The notes under the pieces are model-generated. The model searched no databases, had not been told where the DNA came from, and saw only the letters and a program-made list of their open reading frames with translations. A stretch of 64,000 nt of DNA from Lysobacter sp. Root76 (GTDB lineage: Bacteria; Pseudomonadota; Gammaproteobacteria; Xanthomonadales; Xanthomonadaceae): NCBI RefSeq assembly GCF_001428685.1, contig NZ_LMIK01000004.1, positions 314,233 to 378,232 on the forward strand, read 5' to 3'. Made by a program: the position numbers and the translations under genes. Of this stretch, positions 34,426-43,166 are shown one piece after another. Positions within the stretch are counted from its first letter, which is position 1. The number at the start of each line of letters is the position of its first letter.

Positions 34426-35310
34426 GTGAAGATCCTGCTCGCGACTGCATTGCTGTTGCTCGCCTCGACTGCGCATGCCTGCATCAACGAGGTCGGCACC
34501 GACCGTAGCGGCCGGCGCTTCGCACCGGATTGGTATCTAGGCGAGGATTTCACCGAGCCGATGCGCAAACGCGATGGCCGCGAATACGCTTTGAAGCGCG
34601 CGACCGAAACGATCGCCGCGGCGCGCAAGCAGCCCAGCTTCGCGTCCTTGACCAATCTCGGCGTGTTGTTGATCTACCAGGGCCAGTACCCGTTGGCGAT
34701 TCGCCACTTTCTCAGCCTCGAGCGCCGCTATCCGGGTCATCATGAAACCGCGGCCAACCTGGGCACCGCGCTCGAACTGGCCGGGCAGGACCACGTCGCG
34801 TTGCGCTGGATCCGCCTGGGCATCCAGCGCAACGCCAATGAACACCTGCGCACGGAATGGCTGCACGCGCGCATCCTTCAAGCCAAGATCGCCGCGGCGC
34901 GCGAGCCGGATTATCTCCAGCGACATTCCATCGCCGGGCTGCGTTTCGAAGCCAAGCCGGCACCCGCGCTGCCGGCGGTTATGCCGGCCGGCAACGACGG
35001 CCAGCCCGTGAAACCCTGGGAACTGGACCGGTCGCTGAGTTATCAACTCATGGAGCGCACCCAGTTCGTCCCGGCGCCCGATCCGGTCGTGGCCAACCTG
35101 CTCTCCGACTGGGCGACCCTGAACCTGGCCGGCGGCCCGTTGGAGAACGCCGACGCGCTGTACGAACTGGCGGTGGACTACGGCGCGCCGCGCGATGCGT
35201 TGATGCGCGAACGCCAGGCCTACATCCGCAAGACCATCGCCCGGGCCCAGGAACCCGAGGATGCCGCTGGCGACTACAGCTGCGCCATCTGCTGGCCTAG
35301 GGGCCAATGA
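34426..35310 (+). CDS. Secreted TPR-like protein
   Basis: 294 residues from GTG 34426, chosen because AGGGGA lies eight bases upstream and the codons from there begin a clear signal peptide (VKILLATALLLLASTAHA). An ATG at 34378 would put 16 hydrophilic residues before it. The middle (~75-150) has TPR-like helices: 'ASLTNLGVLLIYQGQYPLAIRHFLSLERRYP..HETAANLGTALELAGQDHVALRWIRLGI'. Cys near both ends of the mature protein (ACINE; CAIC) may form disulphides. Probably a periplasmic scaffold. No recognised partner nearby. Confidence 0.8.
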   Translation: MKILLATALLLLASTAHACINEVGTDRSGRRFAPDWYLGEDFTEPMRKRDGREYALKRATETIAAARKQPSFASLTNLGVLLIYQGQYPLAIRHFLSLERRYPGHHETAANLGTALELAGQDHVALRWIRLGIQRNANEHLRTEWLHARILQAKIAAAREPDYLQRHSIAGLRFEAKPAPALPAVMPAGNDGQPVKPWELDRSLSYQLMERTQFVPAPDPVVANLLSDWATLNLAGGPLENADALYELAVDYGAPRDALMRERQAYIRKTIARAQEPEDAAGDYSCAICWPRGQ

Positions 35311-35329
35311 CGGCGGCGCGCCGCTCCAG

Positions 35330-36163
35330 TCACCCTTCCTCGCGCTGCGCCAACCGCTGCTCGATCGCCGCGCGCAGCGCCGGATCGTCCGGCACGCGAA
35401 CTCCGAGCTCTTCGCGCAGCACCGCGATCACCGCGTCGGCATCGGGCAACTCGCGGCGCTCGCTGGGCGCGCCGTTGCGATGGAGCGCGTAACTTCCGGC
35501 ATTCAAGGTCTTGCGGATGCCAGGACCGGTGCGCGCGGCGAACAGCTGCCCCAGGAACGGCGAGTCCGGGTGCGTGCACACGTACCAATTGCCGACCACA
35601 TGGTCGATCTCGGCCGCTGGCGTCAGGTCGAACACGTACAAGCCGCGCCACTGGCCGCCGACTTCGGCGCGCAATAGATAATCGCCGTTGTGTCGGGTCA
35701 GGTGGTAGTCCTCGTGCGCCGTGGCCTGCACCTCGTCGCTGTCCAGATCCAGCGGCGCGGTCGGCACCAGGCCGCCGAACCCGACATCGACGAGGTAGCG
35801 CACCTCGTCGACGGTCACCAACAGCATGCGATGCGTGCGCGCCGGCAACGCGTCTTCCGGCCCGCCCATCACCACACGCCCGGTCAGGCTGCGCGCGTCG
35901 TAGCCCAGGTCCTGCAACAAGGCCTGGAACAGCCGGTTGAGTTCGTAGCAATAACCGCCGCGGCCGTCGTGCAGCAGCTTGCGTTCCAGCGACGGCAGAT
36001 CGACCGGAACCGGCATGCGCAACAGCGTGGACAGGGTCTCGAACGCGAACGCCGCGGTATGGCGCTGCTGCAGCTCGCGCAACGTGTCCAAGGTCGGCGC
36101 AGGCGCCGCGGCGTAGCCGAGGCGCTTCAAGTAGATGTCCAGATGTTGCAATTGCGGTGGCAT
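35330..36163 (-). CDS. Arylamine N-acetyltransferase
   Basis: 277 residues from ATG 36163. Catalytic triad Cys72 ('RGGYCYELN'), His111 ('RTHRMLLV'), Asp126 ('LVDVGFGG'). N-terminal three-helix part and the beta-barrel core ('YVFDLTPAAEIDHVVGNWYVCTHPDSPF') match bacterial NATs in length (~275). It transfers acetyl from acetyl-CoA to aromatic amines or hydrazines; in some bacteria NAT-like enzymes close amide bonds in natural products, but there is no biosynthetic cluster here. Cytoplasmic, 20 bp from the convergent TPR gene. Confidence 0.92.
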   Translation of the reverse strand: MPPQLQHLDIYLKRLGYAAAPAPTLDTLRELQQRHTAAFAFETLSTLLRMPVPVDLPSLERKLLHDGRGGYCYELNRLFQALLQDLGYDARSLTGRVVMGGPEDALPARTHRMLLVTVDEVRYLVDVGFGGLVPTAPLDLDSDEVQATAHEDYHLTRHNGDYLLRAEVGGQWRGLYVFDLTPAAEIDHVVGNWYVCTHPDSPFLGQLFAARTGPGIRKTLNAGSYALHRNGAPSERRELPDADAVIAVLREELGVRVPDDPALRAAIEQRLAQREEG

Positions 36164-36263
36164 CAATTGGTCTCGTTCTTCTACAGGCCATCACGCTACG
36201 GCCTCAAGTGTGCTTGAGGTCAAGCGCTCGGCATCGCCACCGACGCAGCGGTGCGGTCGCGTT

Positions 36264-36776
36264 TCAATCCGCGCCGGCCAACTCGATCAGCTTGGCGACG
36301 GTGTTCATGTTGCGCGCCGTGCCCGCGCGCGCGGCGGGGATCACCAGTTTGGAGTCGGCCATGCCGTCGCCGTAATGCACGTAGATCTCGCGCTCGCCCA
36401 GCGCGATCCGCTCCTCGCGACGATGCCGGACCGTGTCCAGCGCGTCGGCCGCCGGCGGATCGTCGAGGAAGATCGCCACCACCCGATTTGGCGCACCTTC
36501 GGCGAAGGGATTGCCGGCCAGCACCCGCGCCAGATCGGCGCCTGAGCGCACCACCACGCCGACCGGCTTGCCCGCGTACTCGGCCAATCTCGCTTCCAGC
36601 GCCTGCTTGACCTGGACCGCGCTCTTGGGGCTGCGCAACACCACGTTGCCGCTGGCGATGTAGGTGCGCACGTCCTGGAAGCCGGCCGCGACGCACATCT
36701 CGCGCAGTTCGGCCATGGGCAGTTTTCCGGTGCCGCCGACGTTCACAGCACGGAGCAAGGCGATATAGGTGGGCAT
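36264..36776 (-). CDS. DUF1697-family protein
   Basis: 170 residues from ATG 36776. 'YIALLRAVNVGGTGKLPMAELREMCVAAGFQDVRTYIASGNVVL' is the highly conserved DUF1697 N-terminus; 'NRVVAIFLDDPP' and 'VHYGDGMADSKLVIPA' follow. The alpha+beta fold has two ferredoxin-like halves and no proven activity. Cytoplasmic. An alternative GTG two codons upstream exists. Confidence 0.9.
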   Translation of the reverse strand: MPTYIALLRAVNVGGTGKLPMAELREMCVAAGFQDVRTYIASGNVVLRSPKSAVQVKQALEARLAEYAGKPVGVVVRSGADLARVLAGNPFAEGAPNRVVAIFLDDPPAADALDTVRHRREERIALGEREIYVHYGDGMADSKLVIPAARAGTARNMNTVAKLIELAGAD

Positions 36777-36865
36777 GCGCACAGCTTACGAGAAATCGCC
36801 GAGCCGACTATGCCGATCCTGACCATTCGTTATTTCCGATGACGGGATAGCGGCCTTCGCCGCAT

Positions 36866-37843
36866 TCACCGCGCAGCCGTCGATGCCCTGGAGCGACGTC
36901 GCGAAGCCGGCGTCCTCCGCGGCGTCGGCGCGGCCGGATCGAGCGCCGCGTGCAACTGCGAAGCCTGCGCTTCCAGGTACTGCCACAGCCGTTGCGCGAC
37001 CGGGCCCTGCGGGCGGTCGCGACGGCGCGCCGCCACCAGTTCTTCGACCCGCCCGGGGAGGTGCCGCCCGGCGATCGACAGCAGTCGGCCGTCGCGCAGC
37101 TCGTCCTCGATCAGGAACCGCGGCATGTGTCCCCAGCCCAGGCCCTGCACGATGATTTCCTTCTTCATCAGCTGATCGCCGACCGTGCACTGCGGCGCGC
37201 CCTCGATCACGAAGTAGTCGCGCGGCGGCGAATGCCGCGCGGTGTCGCGCATCACGCACTGGGTGTACCCGCGCATGCGCTCGGGCGTGACCGCGCGCGG
37301 CAGCGGCGTGGGCAACAGCCCGGCCCCCACCACCGGCAGCATCGGCACCTTGCCCAGGTCCAGCCACTCCAGGCGCGAGTCGCTCTTGTCGATGCGGTGC
37401 AGGATCAGATCGGCGTCGCCATCGAACAAACGCTCCCACGGCCCGGTCACCGCTTCGAAATGCAGATGCAGGCGCGTGCTCGGGCACTGCGCGAAGAAGC
37501 GTCCGAGCAAACCCAGCGCTTCCGGCCGGGGGCACAGGTCGCCGATCACTACGTGCAGTTCGCTCTCCTCGCCCATCGCCAACTGCGCCGCGTGCGTGCG
37601 CAGGCCGTCGAGCTCGCGCAGCAGCGACTGCGCGCGCCGGTGGAACGAGCGTCCCGCGTCGGTCAGGCCTACGCGGTAACCGCTGCGGTCGAGCAGGCTC
37701 AGGCCGAGCTGCCGCTCCAGCTTGGCGACCGCGGCGAACACCGCCGGGTGCGAGCGGTTCAAAGCCGTGGCCGCGGCCTGGAAACCGCCGACCTGGACCA
37801 CGGCGTCGAAGCATTGCAGGTCGTGCAGGGTGAATTCGGCCAT
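36866..37843 (-). CDS. LysR-family transcriptional regulator
   Basis: 325 residues. 'DLQCFDAVVQVGGFQAAATALNRSHPAVFAAVAKLERQLGLSLLDRSGYRVGLT' is the DNA-binding domain; the effector domain runs to ~295, and a basic Pro/Arg/Ser tail (~298-325) is extra. Divergent from the PcaD-like gene, with ACAAAG-N10-CTTTGT between them, so that gene is its probable target. Confidence 0.9.
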   Translation of the reverse strand: MAEFTLHDLQCFDAVVQVGGFQAAATALNRSHPAVFAAVAKLERQLGLSLLDRSGYRVGLTDAGRSFHRRAQSLLRELDGLRTHAAQLAMGEESELHVVIGDLCPRPEALGLLGRFFAQCPSTRLHLHFEAVTGPWERLFDGDADLILHRIDKSDSRLEWLDLGKVPMLPVVGAGLLPTPLPRAVTPERMRGYTQCVMRDTARHSPPRDYFVIEGAPQCTVGDQLMKKEIIVQGLGWGHMPRFLIEDELRDGRLLSIAGRHLPGRVEELVAARRRDRPQGPVAQRLWQYLEAQASQLHAALDPAAPTPRRTPASRRRSRASTAAR

Positions 37844-37856
37844 GTCGTATTTTCTG

Positions 37857-37878
37857 ACAAAGACTGTGCGAACTTTGT
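37857..37878. promoter_or_regulatory. Candidate LysR binding site
   Basis: ACAAAG (37857-37862), ten bases, CTTTGT (37873-37878): a perfect inverted repeat 14 bp before the LysR ATG and ~75 bp before the PcaD-like ATG. Confidence 0.55.
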
Positions 37879-37953
37879 TATATCAAGCCCGACCGTCCCT
37901 CACTAGCCTGCTCTCCACGGCGAACCCGCCGTCACCCCACGAGAGCCACGACC

Positions 37954-38754
37954 ATGAGCGACACCCAGTTCGTCAATGCCGGCGACGGCACCCGCATCGC
38001 CTACCGCCTCGACGGCGATCCCAGCCTGCCCGTGCTGGTCCTGTCCAACTCCATCGGCACCACCCTGCACATGTGGGACGCCGAAGTGCCGGCGCTGTCC
38101 CGGCACTTCCGCGTGCTGCGCTACGACACCCGCGGCCACGGCGGGTCCGGCGTTCCGACCGGCGCCTATTCGCTGGATCGCCTGGGCCGCGATGTGCTCG
38201 AATTGATGGATGCGCTGGATATCGAACGCGCGCATTTCCTCGGCCTGTCGCTGGGCGGCTTCATCGGCCAATGGCTGGGCGTGCATGCGCCCGAACGCAT
38301 CGACCGCCTGATCCTCAGCAACACCTCGCCCTACCTGGGCCCGGCCCCGCAATGGGACGAGCGCATCGCCGCCGTGCAGGCGGCGCCGGACATGCGCGAC
38401 ACCGCCGAGATATTCCTGGCCAACTGGTTCCCCCAGCGCATGCTCGATGCCAACCCGCCCGTCGTCGACCGCTTCCGCGCCATGCTGCTGAACACCGACC
38501 GCCAGGGCCTGGCCGGCTCCTATGCCGCCGTGCGCGACGCCGACCTACGCCGCCCTATCGCTGTAATCCCCAATCCCACCCTGGTGATCGCCGGGCAGTA
38601 CGATCCGGTAACCGCGGCCAGCCATGGCGAGCTGATCGCGGCGACGATCCCGGGCGCGAAGCTGGTGACGCTGCCGGCGGTGCATTTGGCCAATGTGGAG
38701 CTTCACCAGCAGTTCGTGGCGATGACGCTGGAGTTCCTGCAAGCGCAGCCGTAG
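37954..38754 (+). CDS. pcaD: 3-oxoadipate enol-lactonase-like alpha/beta-hydrolase
   Basis: 266 residues. PcaD-like plan: 'LVLSNSIGTTLHMWDAEVPALSRHFRVLRYDTRGHGGSGVPTGAYSLDRLGRDVLELMDALDI' pattern, nucleophile Ser99 in GLSLGG, acid in 'VIAGQYDPVT', His in 'PAVHLANVE'. In the beta-ketoadipate pathway PcaD opens the enol-lactone to 3-oxoadipate. No other pca gene is in view, so it may instead act on another lactone; this lowers confidence in the symbol. Under control of the divergent LysR. Confidence 0.82.
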   Translation: MSDTQFVNAGDGTRIAYRLDGDPSLPVLVLSNSIGTTLHMWDAEVPALSRHFRVLRYDTRGHGGSGVPTGAYSLDRLGRDVLELMDALDIERAHFLGLSLGGFIGQWLGVHAPERIDRLILSNTSPYLGPAPQWDERIAAVQAAPDMRDTAEIFLANWFPQRMLDANPPVVDRFRAMLLNTDRQGLAGSYAAVRDADLRRPIAVIPNPTLVIAGQYDPVTAASHGELIAATIPGAKLVTLPAVHLANVELHQQFVAMTLEFLQAQP

Positions 38755-38779
38755 GCGGCCGCACCACTTGGCCGCGACC

Positions 38780-39307
38780 TCATTCGCCCTTGCGCACGAT
38801 CCGGACGATGCGCGGACTCTGCGCATCCATGAACATGAAGCAGCGGCCAAACAAGGCCTTCTTCCCGACGTCGTCGAAGACGTTCTGGCCGAGCGGCGTC
38901 ATCAGCACTTCATGCGTGGCCAGTGCGCGCAGGTGATTGCGCTCGATCTGCGCCCAATACAGTTGCGCGACCTCCTCCAGGACCAGGTTGGCCGCGGGGT
39001 GGTTGTACCTCACCAGGACGTCGCCACCCTTCATCGGCGTCGGATTCATGTCCGGGTGGTAGTGGTAAATCTTGGACAGGACATCCATGGCGTAGGCGCC
39101 GGCATCCTCGTCGGACAAGTCGTCCGGGAGGATGACGCTGGTTCCATGCGTAAAGACCGCCAGGTCGCATTTGCCGTTGGTGTAGAAACGCAACCGCTCG
39201 ACCATCTTATCCAGCGGCAGCGCCATATCCGGCCGCCAGTCCGGAGCGGGCGGGAAGCGCTCGGGTGGCCGCGAGAGCGGCGCGTTCTTCTTGAATATGC
39301 CGAACAT
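38780..39307 (-). CDS. Hypothetical protein (175 aa)
   Basis: No family recognised. 175 residues from ATG 39307 ('FGIFKKNAPLSRPPERFPP'); an upstream frame extension is not protein-like. No signal or membrane span. Contains 'LRFYTNGKCDLAVFTHGTSVILPDDLSDEDAGAYAMDVLSKIYHYHPDMNP' and ends with basic strands. It reads like an alpha/beta domain with a conserved 'GTSVILPD' turn. Divergent from the 822-residue helical protein with a ~205-bp shared upstream region, so the two may be functionally linked (inference). Confidence 0.7.
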   Translation of the reverse strand: MFGIFKKNAPLSRPPERFPPAPDWRPDMALPLDKMVERLRFYTNGKCDLAVFTHGTSVILPDDLSDEDAGAYAMDVLSKIYHYHPDMNPTPMKGGDVLVRYNHPAANLVLEEVAQLYWAQIERNHLRALATHEVLMTPLGQNVFDDVGKKALFGRCFMFMDAQSPRIVRIVRKGE

Positions 39308-39513
39308 GGCGCCTTTGCGTTTCCCAAGCTGGACGGTCCAGGCGGCCACGTTACCGCATCTCCCCGAGAGCGCGAAGGCGATTCGGACGTGCCGCATCCA
39401 ATGTATGGAAAGCGCCCTTATACTCGCCCACTTGCGGCCCACGTCTCGGATTTCGTGGCCTGGCCTCCCCCGCCGCAACACGGATGTTTCTTGCGGATAT
39501 CACTGGAGGCTGC

Positions 39514-41982
39514 ATGTCTACGCTATTGACCGACCCCGCCCTGCGCGCGGACGAGCCCGATTGGGACGCGATCATCGACAACCCCTACCACGCCGGTCCG
39601 CTGGTGCGGGTCGGCCGCGTCGGCAATTGGTGGCTGGTGGTGGGGATGCGGCTGGGACTGGACGATGCTTTGCATCGCGTGGCCGCAGTCAAGACCGAGC
39701 GCGACAACGAAGACCGCCTGCTGATCTTCGCCGACACCATCACCGCGCAGCATGCGGCCGACGCGCCCATCCTGTGCCGCGAGTTCGAGCATATCGTGGT
39801 GATGGCGCGGCGCCTGGAGGCCGGCGCGCAATTGCTGCTGGAGAAGCGCGGCTGGGAGATCACCTTCCGCCTGGGCCTCTATGTCGGCGCCCTCAGCCCC
39901 GCGACCCAGAAGATGAGCGTGGAGCGCTGGATGAAGTGGAACGACTCCAGTTGGGTCGAGCACGAAGTCCGCGGCAAGCGCGACCTGCCCAGCCCGCTGA
40001 CGCCGCGGCAGGTGGTGGTCAGCACGTATCCGCTGGACGAGAAGAAGCCGCTGCCGTTCACCGAGGAAGCGATCGACCTCAACGCGCTGCCGCTGCCGGG
40101 CTGCACCAAGCTGCTGGACCGCATGCTGTTCGCCGCGCAAGCGCTGGGCATGGAGGGCAAGGGCGAGCTCGCGCTGGAGCTGCTGTCGCGAATGGAAGGT
40201 CTGATGGCCTTGGTGCCGAACCAAAGCGCCTGGGACACCGTATCGCTGGGCTGCCGCTCCGCCCAGGAACTGCTGCGCCCGGTGCGTTTCGATCCCGAAC
40301 AGATACCGTACCTGAGCGCCTCGTTCTACGGCGAGATCGCCAAGGACCACGTGCCCGCCTTGCAGGCCTACGCCGGCACCTTCGCCCGCCTCAGCGACCG
40401 CAGCTACGAGCTGGACGCGCGCAAGAAGGCGGCCAAGCTGGTGCTGGGCGAAAAGGACGACGCCGGCTCGTTCCAGAAGCTGGTGAGCCAGCAGTTGGCC
40501 GAGAACCTGCGCCTGGCCACCGCCAACGTCAAACGCGCGCAGGATTCGATAGAACCGCAAAGCGGCAACGTGCGCCGTGCCGAAGCCGAGTTCAAGCGCG
40601 GCATGGACGCCTGGAAAGCCGCCAAGGAACGCGAAGCCGCGCTCGCGATCGTCGGCGCGGTGTTCTCGTTCGTGTCCGGCGTGGCTTCGATGTTCGGCGG
40701 CAATGCCGCCGGCGCGGCCGGTGCCGCCAAGGCCGCGGCCGATGTCGCCAGCACCGCCGCCAAGCTGGCCGAGATCATGAAAACCCTGGTCAAGGTGGGC
40801 AAGGCGATCGAGAAGGTCGTCACCATGTGCTTGGCCATCGTCGCCGCGGTCGACAAGATCGACAACGCCAAGAAGTTCGCCGACGACCTGTCGGCGCTCA
40901 CCCGTGAGTCGCTGTCCGACGACGCCAAGGGCGCGCCGTCCGCCGGCGCCTATTGGGATCAGCTGTGGGTCGAAGTCGAGACACAACTGGCCCCGGCGAT
41001 CAAGGAAGGCATCGGCGGCGCCGAGGAGTATCTGAAGGAACTCAAGATCCTGGTGATCTACGGCCGCGCCCTGACCACCGCGCAAGCCGCGCTGCCGCCG
41101 CTGGTGCAGGAAATCGCGCGCGCCAAGCTGCAGTCGGAGATCGCGCGCCGCCAGTACGACGCCGTCGCCCGCGAGATCGAAGGCCTGAAGAAGGAAGAGA
41201 TGCTGTCGGGCCAGGCCATGATCGTGCTGTGGGGCAATTACCGCGCCGTGCAGCGCTCGATGCTGGTCGCGTTGGGCCAGTTCGACGCGGCCTACCGCTA
41301 CTGGGCGCTGAGCGATCCGCTGCCGCCGCGCGACAACCACCGCGGCATCGCCGACCTGGCCGGCGACCTGGTCGCCATCGCCGACCTGAAGAAGATGCAG
41401 GCGCGCGCCTTGGACAGCTTCCGCCCGATGCCGCAGCCTTATACCCGCAACAAGTACGCCCTGCCCGCCAGCGCGCGCGAGGCCTTGCTCGGCGGCCAGC
41501 GCGTGGAACTGCGCTTCACCCCCAGCCGCGGCCCGCTGTCAGGCTGGGGCCGCATCAGCCGTGTGCGCGTCGGTGAAATCTTCGTCTGGGTGGAATGGGT
41601 CGAGGGCCGACGCCCGAGCAAGGGCGAGATCGAATTCACCGTGCGCACCAGCGGCGCCTACGACGACCGCAAACTGGTCGCCGGCCAGGTCCAGGACTTC
41701 CACTTCCACGGCGCGCCGGTAAACCTGACGTTCCGCTACGACCTGGCCAACGTCCCCACCGACCCCGCCCTCGACTGCATCCGCGTACGCGCCGCGATCG
41801 CCGAGGAATTCCGCACCTCGTACCCCGAGCCGACGCTGTACACCGATTGGATCCTGTCATCGCCGAAGGTGGAGGCGGGCGACACCGATACGCTGGACCT
41901 GGGCAAGCTGAAAGCGGCTATCGCGAATGTTCGGCTGGAGTTTTCGGGGACTTTCATCAAGGACCCCGATAAAGCATATTGA
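39514..41982 (+). CDS. Large helical protein with hydrophobic segment, possible alpha-pore-forming toxin
   Basis: 822 residues from ATG 39514, preceded by GGAGG. An upstream ATG at 39484 would include that SD. No signal peptide. Residues ~1-250 are a mixed domain; ~290-380 are charged helices; ~385-460 contain a long Ala/Gly/Val-rich non-polar region ('ALAIVGAVFSFVSGVASMFGG...AAGAAGAAKAAADVAS') and a second one ('VVTMCLAIVAAV'); helices with heptad character continue to ~610; the last ~150 residues are beta-rich. Helix bundle with a buried hydrophobic hairpin is the plan of ClyA/Hbl/XaxA-type alpha-pore formers. No sequence match is claimed. A hairpin terminator follows. Confidence 0.72.
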   Translation: MSTLLTDPALRADEPDWDAIIDNPYHAGPLVRVGRVGNWWLVVGMRLGLDDALHRVAAVKTERDNEDRLLIFADTITAQHAADAPILCREFEHIVVMARRLEAGAQLLLEKRGWEITFRLGLYVGALSPATQKMSVERWMKWNDSSWVEHEVRGKRDLPSPLTPRQVVVSTYPLDEKKPLPFTEEAIDLNALPLPGCTKLLDRMLFAAQALGMEGKGELALELLSRMEGLMALVPNQSAWDTVSLGCRSAQELLRPVRFDPEQIPYLSASFYGEIAKDHVPALQAYAGTFARLSDRSYELDARKKAAKLVLGEKDDAGSFQKLVSQQLAENLRLATANVKRAQDSIEPQSGNVRRAEAEFKRGMDAWKAAKEREAALAIVGAVFSFVSGVASMFGGNAAGAAGAAKAAADVASTAAKLAEIMKTLVKVGKAIEKVVTMCLAIVAAVDKIDNAKKFADDLSALTRESLSDDAKGAPSAGAYWDQLWVEVETQLAPAIKEGIGGAEEYLKELKILVIYGRALTTAQAALPPLVQEIARAKLQSEIARRQYDAVAREIEGLKKEEMLSGQAMIVLWGNYRAVQRSMLVALGQFDAAYRYWALSDPLPPRDNHRGIADLAGDLVAIADLKKMQARALDSFRPMPQPYTRNKYALPASAREALLGGQRVELRFTPSRGPLSGWGRISRVRVGEIFVWVEWVEGRRPSKGEIEFTVRTSGAYDDRKLVAGQVQDFHFHGAPVNLTFRYDLANVPTDPALDCIRVRAAIAEEFRTSYPEPTLYTDWILSSPKVEAGDTDTLDLGKLKAAIANVRLEFSGTFIKDPDKAY

Positions 41983-42000
41983 GCGAACCTTTGATCCGCC

Positions 42001-42027
42001 TGGGAAGCCGGTCAAGCCGGCTTCCCA
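42001..42027. terminator. Hairpin after the 822-aa gene
   Basis: Perfect 11-bp stem TGGGAAGCCGG/CCGGCTTCCCA with loop TCAAG, 18 bp after the stop. No T-tract. Confidence 0.55.
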
Positions 42028-42081
42028 TCCATATCGATAGACGCGCGACGCGGCCTCAGAGGCCGAAGACAACAGGCGTAT

Positions 42082-42543
42082 ATGGTGAACCCGTACCAAC
42101 CTCCCGCTTATACCCCGCGTTCGTCCGCCGGCAACGGATTTAGATGGAAACGCACGATCGCCTGGGCTCTTCTGATCTATGCAGCGGTAATGACCGTGGG
42201 CTTCTTGAGTGGGATGACCATGGCCCGGTGGGATATCTATGGCAGCACCATTGAGGAAGCCGTTGAGCGTGCCCGCCTTGTTCGCCGCATCGTCTACGGC
42301 GTGGTGAGCGCTTTCCTCTATTGGCGATTCGCCGCAGCCATTTCCGGCCAGCGCGCGCTGCACATTGCCGTCGCCTTCCTGGTGGTGCAGTTGATAGACA
42401 TCGGGGTTTCGACTCTCATCTTCGGCGACTCTATCCAAGAGTGGTTCGATCTGTGGTCGCTGGGCCGCAGCCTTCTCGCTGCAGCCGCTGGTCTGGCTAT
42501 CGCCAGCATTAGGTTTAAACCGTCCGATACGTCGGGACGTTGA
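42082..42543 (+). CDS. Small integral membrane protein
   Basis: 153 residues. A Pro/Tyr-rich cytosolic start ('NPYQPPAYTPRSS') precedes four hydrophobic spans at about 26-46, 68-86, 93-112 and 128-142. Motif 'YQPP' at the N-terminus is common in small bacterial membrane proteins of unknown role. Codon use is slightly less GC-rich than the neighbours. Followed after 75 bp by a secreted-protein gene on the same strand. Function unknown. Confidence 0.75.
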   Translation: MVNPYQPPAYTPRSSAGNGFRWKRTIAWALLIYAAVMTVGFLSGMTMARWDIYGSTIEEAVERARLVRRIVYGVVSAFLYWRFAAAISGQRALHIAVAFLVVQLIDIGVSTLIFGDSIQEWFDLWSLGRSLLAAAAGLAIASIRFKPSDTSGR

Positions 42544-42618
42544 ATACGCCACCCCATGCCGCTCTTGCCTGGGGCCGCGTACCGGTGAAATATGCCCCAT
42601 GGCGCGACAGGAGGTCGC

Positions 42619-43119
42619 ATGCTTCAGGACATCATCAAGACCGGCGGCGCGGCGCTGCTTTCGATCGCTCTGAGCTGCCCCGCCTGGGCGGCGGGCGCAC
42701 CGCCTGCCTCCCAGACCGCCAAGGCCATGGCATCGGCCTATGTGGCCGACTTCAAGGACATGCTGCGCGATCAGGAAGACATCAGCCCGCCCGAGCGTGC
42801 GTGCATCGAGCGCATCCCCGACACCGCCGTGTTGGATGCCATGCAGGACGTCATCGCCGCGACTTTGAACCCGAACGAGCTTGACCAGCTGGAGCGCTTC
42901 TACGCCAGCCCCGAAGGCCAGCGCGTATTCGCCATTTACCGTCGCTGGGGCGATAAGGAGAATCCGCCCAGCGACGCCGAGCTGGAAGAGATCCTACCGC
43001 TCATAAAGTCGAAGACTCAGACCAAGCTGTTCGACGCCACCTCCTTTCAAAGCCTCGGCTCCATAAAGGTCATGGACGCGTTCTACCCGGTGCTGGCGCG
43101 CTGCTCTCTGTCGGGTTGA
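42619..43119 (+). CDS. Secreted protein, DUF2059-like
   Basis: 166 residues from ATG 42619, behind AGGAGGTCGC. Signal peptide ends near AWAAG. 'LNPNELDQLERFYASPEGQRVF' resembles the core of DUF2059 (a helix ending in FY..P.G). Two Cys (C64-region 'ERACIERI' and C-terminal 'ARCSL') could form a disulphide. Periplasmic, function unknown. Confidence 0.75.
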   Translation: MLQDIIKTGGAALLSIALSCPAWAAGAPPASQTAKAMASAYVADFKDMLRDQEDISPPERACIERIPDTAVLDAMQDVIAATLNPNELDQLERFYASPEGQRVFAIYRRWGDKENPPSDAELEEILPLIKSKTQTKLFDATSFQSLGSIKVMDAFYPVLARCSLSG

Positions 43120-43166
43120 CTATGCATTCGGGCGCTTGGGTGCGGTGGCTGACGCAGGCCGCCCGC

